Assembly: GCA_013911135.1 (NCBI GenBank)
Contig: JACERO010000013.1
Coordinates: 1 to 60,321 of the forward strand
DNA: 60,321 nt
Reading direction: 5' to 3'
Source of the DNA: Candidatus Nitrosopumilus sp.
GTDB taxonomy: Archaea > Thermoproteota > Nitrososphaeria > Nitrososphaerales > Nitrosopumilaceae
Part shown: one piece after another, positions 8,963-17,644 of the stretch
Numbering within the stretch: position 1 is the first letter of the stretch
How the letters are laid out: the number at the start of each line of letters is the position of its first letter
Made by a program: the position numbers and the translations under genes
The notes under the pieces: generated by a model
Seen by the model: the letters and a program-made list of their open reading frames with translations, nothing else
Databases searched by the model: none
What the model was told of the DNA's origin: nothing

Positions 8963-9435
8963 CTTTCTTTCCACTTTCTTTGTTTCTTGTCGTATTCTTC
9001 TCTGGTGTATCTGATTGTAGCTGGAGAGCCGATGACAACAGTATTTTCAGGAACATCTCTTACCACAACTGCTCCCATTGCAACAACACTATTCTTTCCT
9101 ATGGTGACTCCTGCTTTTATTACTGCACGTGCACCAATTATTGCATTGTCTTCAATTGTAACACCGACCATTTTATCACACATGGGATAAGGATCATTTG
9201 TTAATGCAGCTGCTGGACCAATGAAAACATTTTTTCCAATTATAGATAAAGGTGGAATATATGCTTGACCTTCTATCTTTGTATTTTCACCAATCTTTAC
9301 ATTGTAATCAATATGTGCAAGAGAACCAATTTTGACATTGTCTCCAATCTCTACATTATCTCCAACATATGAAAAATGCCAAATCTGTACATTCTGACCA
9401 ATTTTTGCTTTTTCAGAAATAAAATTTGTAACCAT
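8959..9435 (-). CDS. hexapeptide-repeat (left-handed beta-helix) acyltransferase
   Basis: The protein is an acetyltransferase of the WbpD/serine-acetyltransferase-like class. It has the repeating I-G-x-N-V hexapeptide pattern from residue 10 to about 130 (IGQNV, IGDNV, IGENT, IGKNV, IGKNS), giving a left-handed beta-helix. I place the start at the ATG at 9435 (MVTNFISE, 158 residues). A longer frame to 9489 would run into the preceding Trm112 gene. It ends an operon with a Gfo/Idh dehydrogenase, which recalls the WbpB/WbpD pair that makes acetamido sugars. That pathway link is inference. Confidence 0.85.
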   Translation of the reverse strand: MVTNFISEKAKIGQNVQIWHFSYVGDNVEIGDNVKIGSLAHIDYNVKIGENTKIEGQAYIPPLSIIGKNVFIGPAAALTNDPYPMCDKMVGVTIEDNAIIGARAVIKAGVTIGKNSVVAMGAVVVRDVPENTVVIGSPATIRYTREEYDKKQRKWKES

Positions 9436-9439
9436 TATC

Positions 9440-9709
9440 TCACAAATGCCATGGGTTTGCCTTTGTAATAATTTTTTCAGGCAATTCATCTTTGTTATTT
9501 TTTAGAAAGTCTAATTCTTGTTTTTTGTCTCTTAATTCATCAGGAAGCATTATTGGAATCTCTTCAATAATTGGATAAAATCTAGAACATTTTGAGCAGA
9601 ATAATGCTCCTTCAGAGACAATATTGTCTTTTTCTTTAATTTCAAATAATTCCAAAGGATGATTCTTGTCTATCGGGCATGCCAAAATATCCATCATTGT
9701 TTTGTTCAT
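9440..9709 (-). CDS. Trm112 family protein
   Basis: This 89-residue zinc-binding protein has the Trm112 signature: the N-terminal LACPIDKNHPLEL segment and a second CSKC pair in the strand leading to IIEEIPIMLP. Trm112 is the activator subunit of several SAM-dependent methyltransferases that act on tRNA, rRNA and release factors. It overlaps the Gfo/Idh gene by 4 bp and is followed 4 bp later by the acyltransferase start. Its presence inside a sugar-enzyme operon is odd and may only reflect co-transcription. Confidence 0.85.
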   Translation of the reverse strand: MNKTMMDILACPIDKNHPLELFEIKEKDNIVSEGALFCSKCSRFYPIIEEIPIMLPDELRDKKQELDFLKNNKDELPEKIITKANPWHL

Positions 9710-10641
9710 TTTAGATCTAGATAGATTAGTATTCCTTTTTGACTAGATAAAAGTGCAGCTTCTGCAATCTTTGTAACATTGACTGCTTCTTGTGATTTTA
9801 CAACTTGTTCATTTTTACCTTCAATTGCTCCAAGAAAACTTTGAATTTCTAATAATAATGGTTCTTGTTTTTCGTTTTGTACGGTTTCTGATTCATCACT
9901 TTTCTCCACAATAATTTCTTGAGTGATAAAATCTGATGAAATTATAGCATCTGTACATACAGCATTAAATTTTCTAACTTTTTTTGGTGTAATCCAGTTT
10001 GATGAAATAATTGCAACTTTGTCATCTTTGTATCCTAGCATGATACTTGCAAAATCTTCATGTTCATGTTTGATTTTACCTGCTCTTGCAAATACCACAT
10101 GTGGCATATCATCAAACAACCAATTTGCAGTATCAATATCATGTACTGAAGTATCATAAATAATTCCAACATCTTTGATATGAAGAGGCATTCTATTTTC
10201 ACGGTGAAATTCTAACATTACTAAATCTCCAAATTTCTTTTCTTTGACAAATTTTTTTACAACATCTACTGCAGGATTAAATCTCTCAATATATCCACAT
10301 GTAAGAACTACTTTATTTTTCTCTGCAAGTTTGGCAAGTTTTTCACCATCTTCAGATTTGTACGTCATTGGCTTTTCCACAAAAACATGTTTTTTTGCCT
10401 CTAACAATTTTGTTGCAATTTCTGTGTGAGTTGATGTAGGTGTTACTACAAATGCTCCATCAAACTCTTCTGAACTTAGTAGATCATCTAATGATTCATA
10501 ATGATTTACAGAATATTTTTCTCCGTATTCTTTACTTTTTTGAGAATCTGCATCACAAACAGCTACAAGTACATCTAATTGAGATAAAATCCTAGTATGA
10601 TTTTTGCCCCATCCACCGGTTCCTATTTGAACAATTTTCAT
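9706..10641 (-). CDS. Gfo/Idh/MocA family NAD(P)-dependent sugar dehydrogenase
   Basis: The N-terminal Rossmann fold begins IVQIGTGGWGKNH (GxGxxG near residues 7-12), followed by the family's catalytic VFVEKPMT motif near 90-97. The C-terminal alpha/beta domain carries FHRENRMP and the DVGIIYDTSVHDID segment with a likely catalytic His. The 311-residue protein is most like nucleotide-sugar 3-dehydrogenases (WbpB type). It abuts ilvE upstream, overlaps the Trm112 gene, and shares its operon with a hexapeptide acyltransferase. The exact substrate is unknown. Confidence 0.85.
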   Translation of the reverse strand: MKIVQIGTGGWGKNHTRILSQLDVLVAVCDADSQKSKEYGEKYSVNHYESLDDLLSSEEFDGAFVVTPTSTHTEIATKLLEAKKHVFVEKPMTYKSEDGEKLAKLAEKNKVVLTCGYIERFNPAVDVVKKFVKEKKFGDLVMLEFHRENRMPLHIKDVGIIYDTSVHDIDTANWLFDDMPHVVFARAGKIKHEHEDFASIMLGYKDDKVAIISSNWITPKKVRKFNAVCTDAIISSDFITQEIIVEKSDESETVQNEKQEPLLLEIQSFLGAIEGKNEQVVKSQEAVNVTKIAEAALLSSQKGILIYLDLK

Positions 10642-11559
10642 TTAATACACCACAGTTAACCAATGAGAATAGTTATCATTTTTGTTCATTACTATGTCTG
10701 TATACTCTTGCATCATCTTCTTTGTTATGTCTCCTGGTTTACCATTACCTATCTTTTTTGAATCCATTGATATTATGGGGGTGATCTCAGCTGCTGTTCC
10801 TGCTAGAAAAATTTCATCCGAGATAACTAGTTCACTTCTTACAATATCTCTTTCAACAACATCAATATCCAAATCTTTTGCAATTTTGATTATTGCATCA
10901 CGAGTAATTCCTTCAAGTGCTGATGATGCTAATGATGGTGTTATTAATTGCCCATTTCTTACAATGAAGATATTTTCTCCTGGTGCTTCACTAACATTTC
11001 CATTATGATCAAGTAAAATTGCTTCATCAACACCATTTCTTTTTGCTTCCTGTGTTGCAATAATGGAATTTAGATAATTTCCACCCATTTTTGCTTGTGA
11101 AGGAGTAGACATGTCTGAGAATTTTCTCCAAGAGACAACTCCAGCTGAAATTCCATTTTTATTAAATAAATTTCCAAAAAGAAATGTAAAAATCGCAACG
11201 CTTGTTGGAGCTTTTTCAGTTACATGTAGATTTATCCCATAATCACCTACAAAATAAAATGGTCTAATGTAACATGATTTTTTAATTTTATTTTTTTTAC
11301 AGATTCCAATAATTGCATCCGTGATTATTTTATCAGAAAAATTAAGTGAAATGTTGTAAAACTGTCCTGATCTTCTAAATCGCTTTACATGTTCATCTAG
11401 TCTAAATATATAGAGATTTTTTCCATTCCAATATGCCCTTATTCCCTCAAAGATTGATGTTCCGTAATGAATTGCGTGAGTAGTAATTGGAACTTGAGCA
11501 TTTTCTGTGAGAACATACTTTCCATCAAACCAGACATATTTTGAAAGTGGGAGTTTCAT
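10642..11559 (-). CDS. ilvE: branched-chain amino acid aminotransferase
   Basis: This fold-type IV PLP enzyme interconverts branched-chain 2-oxo acids and Val, Leu and Ile. The 305-residue protein shows the GTSIFEGIRAYW segment, KMGGNYLNS containing the Schiff-base lysine, GVDEAILLDHNGNVSE, and the FLAGTAAEI phosphate-binding loop near the C-terminus. A minus-strand TATA-like element at 11581-11588 sits about 25 bp before the ATG. It is the first gene of an operon with the Gfo/Idh, Trm112 and acyltransferase genes. Confidence 0.93.
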   Translation of the reverse strand: MKLPLSKYVWFDGKYVLTENAQVPITTHAIHYGTSIFEGIRAYWNGKNLYIFRLDEHVKRFRRSGQFYNISLNFSDKIITDAIIGICKKNKIKKSCYIRPFYFVGDYGINLHVTEKAPTSVAIFTFLFGNLFNKNGISAGVVSWRKFSDMSTPSQAKMGGNYLNSIIATQEAKRNGVDEAILLDHNGNVSEAPGENIFIVRNGQLITPSLASSALEGITRDAIIKIAKDLDIDVVERDIVRSELVISDEIFLAGTAAEITPIISMDSKKIGNGKPGDITKKMMQEYTDIVMNKNDNYSHWLTVVY

Positions 11560-11593
11560 AGAAAATTTTTACTGACTATGTATTAATCTCTAT

Positions 11594-12196
11594 TTATTTT
11601 GAATATCCTTCTTTAGGAAATTTCATTCCTACAACTCTGGTAGTTCTATCTTCCATATTTGCAAATTTCTCTACTGTTGTCCACTCTTCTTCTATTATTT
11701 TGACTATGCTTTCTGGGACATCTTCTTTCCATGTTGTTTCTTTTCCAAGTGCAGCATCAAACAATTTTTCTTTAACTGATGATGCAGAGAGTGATTTCCT
11801 CTCTCCTAACTTTGGTTTTAGTCTGTACATTTTTAGCATATAGCCTTCAGCTTTGTCTCCTGTATAGGAAAAAAAGTCCCCTTCTACTCCACGAAGAATC
11901 TGTTTTTTTAATTTCCATGATCTTGATCTAATTAAAGGTGGCAAGTATTTTTTAAATGGAGCAAAAAATGCATAATCATCAGTAATTTGAATTGAATCTT
12001 CAAAAACTGACATGAGCATTTTCTTTCTGGTTTCAAAATTAAAAGGAAAACTTTTACTGTTTATTTCTCTATAATCATCTTTGAAAACTACAGGCATGAC
12101 TTTGACAATATCTGCTTCTTTTTTCAACTCTGAAATAATTTCAACATGTGCGTTTGTTACTGGATTTAGATGCGCAAGATATAGTGCAGTAATCAA
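11594..12196 (-). CDS. cytidylyltransferase-like nucleotidyltransferase
   Basis: The first residues, LYLAHLNPVTNAHVEII, match the HxGH nucleotidyltransferase signature (PVTNAH in place of PxTxGH) shared by NMN adenylyltransferase and phosphopantetheine adenylyltransferase. A C-terminal LSASSVKEK segment corresponds to the second ATP-binding ISSTxxR motif. At 200 residues it is longer than most archaeal NadM or CoaD proteins, and the first motif residue is Ala rather than Gly or Phe, so the substrate is open. It lies 34 bp before ilvE on the same strand. Confidence 0.7.
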   Translation of the reverse strand: MITALYLAHLNPVTNAHVEIISELKKEADIVKVMPVVFKDDYREINSKSFPFNFETRKKMLMSVFEDSIQITDDYAFFAPFKKYLPPLIRSRSWKLKKQILRGVEGDFFSYTGDKAEGYMLKMYRLKPKLGERKSLSASSVKEKLFDAALGKETTWKEDVPESIVKIIEEEWTTVEKFANMEDRTTRVVGMKFPKEGYSK

Positions 12197-12247
12197 TTAT
12201 AATTCCTGGATAAATCTCATATTTCAATGATTGATTTTTTAATAATT

Positions 12248-13093
12248 CTATCCGTATGATTCGTATTTGAGTTCAAAACTTCCATCTTCACGTTTGTCAT
12301 GTTCTGTGACAAAACCTTTTGGTTTTAAGAAATCCATTACGCCATCTATTGTTCCCTGCCAACCACAAACATAGAATATGGTATTGTCTTTGGTGATTTT
12401 ATCACCAATTAGTTCTTCTAGTGGTGACATTCCATTTTCTCCAGGTCTTAGGAATGTTTCAACTCTTCCAATTTGACCTCCCCATGATCTGTTAAACCAT
12501 TCTTGAGGTCTACTGATTGCAGCTCTGTACTTAAAGTTCCACTTGTCCTTGCCTTTTGCAATACTATCATCTTCAAGCGAAGTTAGCAAATCTTTGTAAC
12601 TTAATTCATCAACGTAACTGGCACCTTGTAAAACTATGATTTCTCGCTTATCTCCAGTATCATGAAAGTGCTGTGCAAAACTAAGAAATGGTGCAAGACC
12701 TGTACCTCCACCTATACAAATAATTCTTCTGTTATCTTTTCCCCCGTTTGGAAGTTCTTCATTAATGTCTAGTGCTTTACCTGTAGGTTTTAACCAAAGA
12801 ATCTCATCTCCTTCTTTTAGATTAAATAATTGTGTAGTTAATCTACCTGGGAGTGGTTTTCTAACCCATCTAATTACAAGCTCAATGTACTCTTTATTTT
12901 CTGGATGAGATGTAATTGAATATGCTCGTCTAACAATTTTTCCACCTTCTACAGGATTTGGTAATCCCAGTGTGATAAATTGACCAGCTCTAAAATCTGG
13001 AACTGGACCATCTTTTGGAACTAATCTAATAATTACAAGATCTTCTTTTAATAATTGAACATATGTGACAGTTGCTTTGTTATCTACCACCAT
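12248..13093 (-). CDS. FAD/NAD(P)-binding ferredoxin reductase-like protein, copy 1
   Basis: This is a ferredoxin-NAD(P)+ reductase-type flavoprotein of 281 residues. The FAD-binding RRAYSITS motif is near residues 55-62 and the NAD(P)-binding GGGTGLAPFL near 127-136. The C-terminal region contains VCGWQGTIDG, the CG motif that closes on the nicotinamide. A close paralogue of almost equal length lies at 23501-24343. It probably exchanges electrons between ferredoxin and NAD(P)H in the cytoplasm. Electron donor and cofactor preference cannot be read from sequence. Confidence 0.88.
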   Translation of the reverse strand: MVVDNKATVTYVQLLKEDLVIIRLVPKDGPVPDFRAGQFITLGLPNPVEGGKIVRRAYSITSHPENKEYIELVIRWVRKPLPGRLTTQLFNLKEGDEILWLKPTGKALDINEELPNGGKDNRRIICIGGGTGLAPFLSFAQHFHDTGDKREIIVLQGASYVDELSYKDLLTSLEDDSIAKGKDKWNFKYRAAISRPQEWFNRSWGGQIGRVETFLRPGENGMSPLEELIGDKITKDNTIFYVCGWQGTIDGVMDFLKPKGFVTEHDKREDGSFELKYESYG

Positions 13094-13219
13094 AACGATT
13101 CAATCATGATTAATTATGGTTAAATATCTTTTGTGTTAATTTCATACTAAATTTTACCTAGACCGCTAAACGTTAATAACCAATTTGAAAAATGTTATTC
13201 GATCAGAATTCTGATTATT

Positions 13220-13293
13220 GGGCCGGTCGTCTAGTCCGGTAGGATAGGTGCATGGCATGCATCGGATCGAGGGTTCAAATCCCTTCCGGTCCA
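13220..13293 (+). tRNA. tRNA-Ala(GGC)
   Basis: The acceptor GGGCCGG pairs with CCGGTCC and includes the G3-U70 wobble, the alanine identity element. The anticodon stem GGTGC/GCATC encloses loop ATGGCAT, anticodon GGC. The T arm is GAGGG-TTCAAAT-CCCTT. Discriminator A is at 13293. The decayed HEAT-repeat gene on the opposite strand runs into its 3' end. Confidence 0.93.
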
Positions 13294-13827
13294 CTTTTTT
13301 TCAATAGAGAAAGTAGTTTTTTTATCTCAGGATCTTCTTCTTTACTAATTTCATTCATTTTATTTTCTGAAATTGTAATATTTAGATCAATAACTGCCTG
13401 AAGCGCACTTTTTCTTACTTCCAAATTAGAATCTAACAAAGATTCAAGAAAAATTTCTTTAGCTTCTTGAGCTTTAAGATACCCTAGTGCTCCAATTGCA
13501 CATGCTCTGACCATGAAGGTTCATCTTTTACAAGTTTTATAATTTCTGGAATTGCAGTTGTTTCATTTCTATTTGCTAATACCAATGATGCAAAACCCTG
13601 ATGTTTTTGCTTGCAGAATTCAAACTTTTAATTAAAAAATTTGAAATTTTATTTTCGTTTAATACAAGAGAACTAAACGCCTCTCCTCTAACTTGAATAT
13701 CATCATCATCTAATTTCAAAATTATCTTTTCTAAAATTTCTGGATTTTCTGTACACTCTAAAGTTTCTAAAATTTTGATTTTTTCTTTACAACTTCCTAA
13801 TTCTAAAACTTTTGAAATATTTTCCAA
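13275..13827 (-). pseudogene. HEAT-repeat protein gene, frameshifted
   Basis: Two minus-strand frames together read as one HEAT-repeat protein: 13827-13576 (83 residues, TTG start) and 13514-13275. A third short frame between them continues the repeat (ASLVLANRNETTAIPEIIK, then KDEPSW). Restoring one base near 13591-13605 and one near 13508-13516 would rejoin all three. HEAT repeats normally form protein-binding solenoids. The last six codons are antisense to the tRNA-Ala 3' end, so the natural stop also seems lost. It is either a decaying gene or affected by base-calling errors in short homopolymers. Confidence 0.7.
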
Positions 13828-13901
13828 GTTCTGAAGAAATTACTCTTTTCTAGTTAATAATAGTTGAAATTTTTTCTTCAAATTCACAAAAAACTCTTAA
13901 C

Positions 13902-13909
13902 TTTAAATT
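13902..13909 (+). promoter_or_regulatory. TATA box of alba
   Basis: TTTAAATT, centred about 26 bp before the ATG at 13931, indicates a leaderless transcript. It is the reason for choosing that ATG over the TTG at 13922. Confidence 0.55.
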
Positions 13910-13930
13910 ATCCTCAAGTGGTTGAATGTT

Positions 13931-14326
13931 ATGTCGACAGAAAACACACAGTCTTCTGAATCTAAAGAAACTCCAGAAAACACACAGAATTCTGAATCTA
14001 AAGAAAATACAGAAAACACACAGAATTCAAAACCTAGAGAATCTTCAGGTACCAGAGATACCATATTCATTGGTAAGAAACCATTGATGGCATATGTAAC
14101 ATCCACGCTAATTCAATTGGCAAACTTACCAGCCGTCTACATCAAAGCTAGAGGAATGAGCATTGGTCGTGCTGTAGATGTATCTCAAATTATTGCACGA
14201 AAAACAGAAAGTGCAGGATACACTATTGGGGAAATTAAAATTGGCTCAGAAGCATTAGAGTCACAAGACGGTAGAACCAGAAACGTTTCAACGATAGAAA
14301 TTGAAGTAAAGAGAACCACAGGATAA
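13931..14326 (+). CDS. alba: chromatin protein Alba with repeated N-terminal tail
   Basis: Alba is a dimeric nucleic-acid-binding protein that coats DNA and RNA in archaea. The core begins near residue 40 with DTIFIGKKPLMAYVTS and contains the KARGMSIGRAVDVSQI segment, the usual DNA-contact region. Before it comes an unusual 38-residue tail of three imperfect 12-residue repeats (ENTQSSESKETP, ENTQNSESKENT, ENTQNSKPRESS), hydrophilic and probably disordered. With the start at the second Met (13931) the protein has 131 residues, compared with about 90-95 for ordinary Alba. Confidence 0.93.
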   Translation: MSTENTQSSESKETPENTQNSESKENTENTQNSKPRESSGTRDTIFIGKKPLMAYVTSTLIQLANLPAVYIKARGMSIGRAVDVSQIIARKTESAGYTIGEIKIGSEALESQDGRTRNVSTIEIEVKRTTG

Positions 14327-14352
14327 CTGCGCTTTACTTGAAATTTTTTCTT

Positions 14353-15219
14353 TTATCCTCTTTTTGAAAATTTGAATTTCTTTTCCATTTTTCTAAATTT
14401 TGGAAGTTCAACTAAATCATTAAACTGATCAAAATTCACAACTTTTTGTTTGTATTTTGTAGTATTACCTAATTTCTTTAACTCTTTTAGAATATTCATG
14501 GTTGCAAACGTGTTAGCATACAAAACAGATAGTGGATAAAGAATTATTTTAAATCCCATCTTGTTTAATGTTTCAGCTGAACTCAATGGAGTAGCTCCTC
14601 CTTCAATCATGTTTGCAACTAATGGTGCATTGATCTCCTTTCCAATCTTTTTCATCTCCTCTAATGATCTTGGTGCTTCTACAAATATTGCATTTGCTCC
14701 TGTTTTCTTATTTTGTTTCCCCCGTTCAATAGCTGCATCTAATCCCTCAGTAGCTCTTGCATCTGTTCTTGCAACAATTATGAAATCTTTACTCTCTCTT
14801 GCATCAAGTGCTGCTGATAATTTTTCAGTATATTCCGCTTGTGAAATTACTTCTTTTCCTTGCATGTGTCCACATCTTTTAGGCCATCTTTGATCTTCAA
14901 GAAAAATCCCTGTAGCCCCTGCTGATTCTAATTCCTTTACTATTTTCCATACACTCAAAGCATTCCCATATCCTGTATCTGAATCTACAATTACCGGTAC
15001 TGAAACTGCTCTGCATATGCGTTTTGCATTATCTACTGTTTCTGCAGCTCCAATAAATCCATAGTCTGGCATTCCAAATAGTGTTGCAGATGTTCCATAA
15101 CCCGTTTGGAACATTGCATCAAATCCAACTTTTTGGGCAATTTTTGCTCCTAGTGCATCATAAACTCCTGGAATAACAAGTGGTTTTTTTGATTTTAACA
15201 TACTTCTCAAATTTTTCAT
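14353..15219 (-). CDS. isocitrate lyase/PEP mutase family protein
   Basis: This 288-residue TIM-barrel enzyme is of the methylisocitrate lyase/phosphoenolpyruvate mutase superfamily. Visible family motifs are VDSDTGYGNA (metal-binding Asp residues) near residues 78-87, FLEDQRWPKRCGHMQGK carrying the catalytic KRCGH loop (usual KKCGH) near 110-126, and IVARTDA near 148-154. The Cys in the loop points to a C-C lyase (2-methylisocitrate or dimethylmalate lyase-like) rather than a PEP mutase. No glyoxylate or methylcitrate genes are nearby, so the substrate is open. Confidence 0.8.
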   Translation of the reverse strand: MKNLRSMLKSKKPLVIPGVYDALGAKIAQKVGFDAMFQTGYGTSATLFGMPDYGFIGAAETVDNAKRICRAVSVPVIVDSDTGYGNALSVWKIVKELESAGATGIFLEDQRWPKRCGHMQGKEVISQAEYTEKLSAALDARESKDFIIVARTDARATEGLDAAIERGKQNKKTGANAIFVEAPRSLEEMKKIGKEINAPLVANMIEGGATPLSSAETLNKMGFKIILYPLSVLYANTFATMNILKELKKLGNTTKYKQKVVNFDQFNDLVELPKFRKMEKKFKFSKRG

Positions 15220-15325
15220 AATTGTGTTCTTTCTCTGAATTATTTATGACTTTAATCAAAAATTATACAATATCATTTCATAGATATTATTTGGTTCTTA
15301 AACTATCCAAATAATTTTTCTATTA

Positions 15326-15835
15326 CTATTCGATTTTAATTTCCTTGCCTTTTTTCTTTACTTCTTTTCCTTGAATTTTCTTTAATTCTGATTCAAGAAA
15401 ATGTTTGTATTTCTTGGTTTCTTCATCAGTCATATGGGCAAAATTTGAACTAAGGATAGATCCCATTGCTGAAATCTTTTCTAATAGATCCATAGCAACA
15501 AATTTCCCTACATTACTAAGTCTAAACAAAACCTCTAATTGTTTTCTAACAATATCATTTATCTTATCTGCATCCTCTGCTGTTTCCTTTCCTTTCTTTG
15601 TTAATTGGTATTTTCCATCTTTACTCTCTTCAATTAATCCTTCATCTAGTAATCTGCCTAATAATGGATAGATCAATCCTGGAGATGGTTTCCAAATTCC
15701 ATTACTTTGTTCAACTGCGTAATCGATGATTTCTTTTCCAGTGCGTGTTTTCTTTTTCAATAATTCTAAGATGAAATATCTTGAAAATCCTCTAGGAATT
15801 GAACTTCCTACTCTCTGAAGCCATTCAGAAATCAT
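15326..15835 (-). CDS. PadR-family transcriptional regulator
   Basis: The N-terminal winged helix reads FSRYFILELLKKKTRTGKEI, with SPGLIYPLLGRLLDEGLIEE about 35 residues later, the PadR signature. A C-terminal helical dimerisation segment and a very basic tail follow (KGKEVKKKGKEIKIE). I choose the ATG at 15835 (169 residues). A GTG 15 bp upstream would put the start inside the palindromic operator. The two palindromes immediately before the start suggest autorepression. The gene is divergent from sdhA, so it could also affect succinate dehydrogenase. Confidence 0.88.
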   Translation of the reverse strand: MISEWLQRVGSSIPRGFSRYFILELLKKKTRTGKEIIDYAVEQSNGIWKPSPGLIYPLLGRLLDEGLIEESKDGKYQLTKKGKETAEDADKINDIVRKQLEVLFRLSNVGKFVAMDLLEKISAMGSILSSNFAHMTDEETKKYKHFLESELKKIQGKEVKKKGKEIKIE

Positions 15836-15857
15836 CACTAGTGATATCACTAGTGAT
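15834..15857. promoter_or_regulatory. tandem 12-bp palindromes, probable PadR operator
   Basis: Two adjacent copies of ATCACTAGTGAT (15834-15845 and 15846-15857), each a perfect palindrome, together make a 24-bp palindrome. They lie between a minus-strand TATA-like AT-rich element (about 15858-15870) and the padR ATG, where repressor binding would block initiation. The site's last bases overlap the start codon. Confidence 0.7.
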
Positions 15858-15931
15858 ATATTTTAATATTTTGGGATCATGCCTGCCAATTACTACATAT
15901 TTATCCCACACAAAGCAAGTTTGTCTGAAAA

Positions 15932-17644
15932 ATGGTAGATTCTATAGAATTTGATTTGATAATTTGCGGTTCTGGCCTTGCTGGCTTGAGGGCTGCAATA
16001 GCGGCTGCAAAAAAGGGACCAAATCTCAAAATCGGCATTGTTTCAAAATTACAAGTAATGCGTTCTCATTCAGTATCTGCAGAAGGAGGAACTGCAGCAG
16101 TAATTTGTGAAGACGAAGGTGATACTATTGAATCTCATATTTATGACACTGTCAAAGGAAGTGACTTTCTTGCAGACCAAGATGTTGCTGAAAAACTTTG
16201 TGTAGAAATGCCAAAAGAAATCTATCAATTAGAACATTGGGGAATGCCATGGTCTAGAAAAGATGATGGCAGAATTGATCAAAGAAACTTTGGTGGTTAT
16301 AGTTTTCCAAGAGCAACTTATGCATCAGATAAAGTTGGCTTTTTTGAAATGCAGACATTGTATGACACATGTCAAAAATATGAAAATATAGAATATCTTA
16401 ACGAATGGTTTGCAACATCAATAGTTCATGATGGAAGACGATTCATGGGACTTACTGCAATAGAATTATCTTCTGGTACATTTTACATAATCAAAGGTAA
16501 AGCTCTTATCATTGCAACTGGCGGTGCTGGAAGATTGTATAGTTTTTCAACTTATGCATTGTCATCAACTCCAGATGGTTTGGATATGGGATTTCGTGCT
16601 GGTATGGCACTCAAAGACATGGAGTTTGTACAATTTCATCCAACAGGAATTTTACCATCTGGAATTTTGATCACAGAAGGTGCACGCGGTGAAGGTGCAT
16701 ATCTACTTAATAACAAAGGTGAACGATTTATGAAAAATTATGCTGCAAGCAAAATGGAATTAACTCCACGTGATATTGTATCAAGATCAATAATGACAGA
16801 AATTCAAGAAGGTCGAGGATTCAAACATGAAACTGGAGTTGATTGTATGAAACTTGATTTAAGACATATTGGAGATGAAGTAATTAAAGAGAAATTAGGT
16901 GGAATTAGAGAAATCTCTATCAAATTTTCTGGTGTTGATCCTGCTAAAGAATTACTTGACATTAGACCTGTTTGTCATTATATGATGGGTGGACTTCATA
17001 CTGATATTCAAGGTGCAACAGAAATGCAAGGAGCTTGGGCTGCCGGTGAGGCTGCATGTAATAGCGTTCATGGCTCCAATCGATTAGGCGCAAATTCCAC
17101 CTCAGAATGCATCGTTTGGGGTAAAATTACCGGAGAATTAGCCGTGGAGTATATCCAAAAGGGCATTCCATCAATTCCTTGGCCTCATCATTTGGTTGTG
17201 GCAGAAGAAAAAAGAATCTATGATGGGATTTTTAGAGGAAATGGCGATGTAAATCCATATGAAATTCGACAACAACTTACTGACACCATGAATGACAAGG
17301 CATATGTCTACAGAAATGAAACTGATCTAGTTGCAGGTCTCAAGAAAATTCGTGAACTAAAAGTGCAAACCTGGAAACATGTTGATGACAAAGCAAAAGA
17401 GTACAATACCAACTTTTCAAATGTTATGGAACTTGATTCTATGTTTAGAGTAGCAGAAATTGTGTTGATTGGTGCAATTAATCGAAAAGAATCTCGTGGT
17501 GCACATGCAAGAACAGATTATACTAAACGTGATGATGTGAACTTTTTACATCATACACTTGCTTACTATGATCCAAATGAACCAATCATGAAAACACATC
17601 CCGTCACAATTACTAAGTACAAGCCAGTGGAGAGAAAATATTAG
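15932..17644 (+). CDS. sdhA: succinate dehydrogenase/fumarate reductase flavoprotein subunit
   Basis: The 570-residue subunit carries covalent FAD and oxidises succinate on the cytoplasmic face of the membrane. The GSGLAGLRAAIAAA Rossmann motif is at residues 12-25 and the flavin-attachment region HSVSAEGGTAA (His of the HS pair) near 47-57. Later motifs include FVQFHPTG, the substrate-site TEGARGEGA, and RPVCHYMMGGLHTD. A TATTTATC box at 15899-15906 lies about 30 bp upstream. It is the first gene of sdhA-C-D-B. Confidence 0.97.
   Translation: MVDSIEFDLIICGSGLAGLRAAIAAAKKGPNLKIGIVSKLQVMRSHSVSAEGGTAAVICEDEGDTIESHIYDTVKGSDFLADQDVAEKLCVEMPKEIYQLEHWGMPWSRKDDGRIDQRNFGGYSFPRATYASDKVGFFEMQTLYDTCQKYENIEYLNEWFATSIVHDGRRFMGLTAIELSSGTFYIIKGKALIIATGGAGRLYSFSTYALSSTPDGLDMGFRAGMALKDMEFVQFHPTGILPSGILITEGARGEGAYLLNNKGERFMKNYAASKMELTPRDIVSRSIMTEIQEGRGFKHETGVDCMKLDLRHIGDEVIKEKLGGIREISIKFSGVDPAKELLDIRPVCHYMMGGLHTDIQGATEMQGAWAAGEAACNSVHGSNRLGANSTSECIVWGKITGELAVEYIQKGIPSIPWPHHLVVAEEKRIYDGIFRGNGDVNPYEIRQQLTDTMNDKAYVYRNETDLVAGLKKIRELKVQTWKHVDDKAKEYNTNFSNVMELDSMFRVAEIVLIGAINRKESRGAHARTDYTKRDDVNFLHHTLAYYDPNEPIMKTHPVTITKYKPVERKY

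Noticed and set aside
13931-14050. Repeats at the Alba 5' end as a CRISPR-like array
   Set aside because: The repeats are in frame, imperfect, contiguous and without spacers, so they encode a peptide repeat.
15835-15850. GTG at 15850 as the padR start
   Set aside because: It would place coding sequence across the palindromic operator. The ATG at 15835 gives the normal PadR N-terminus.
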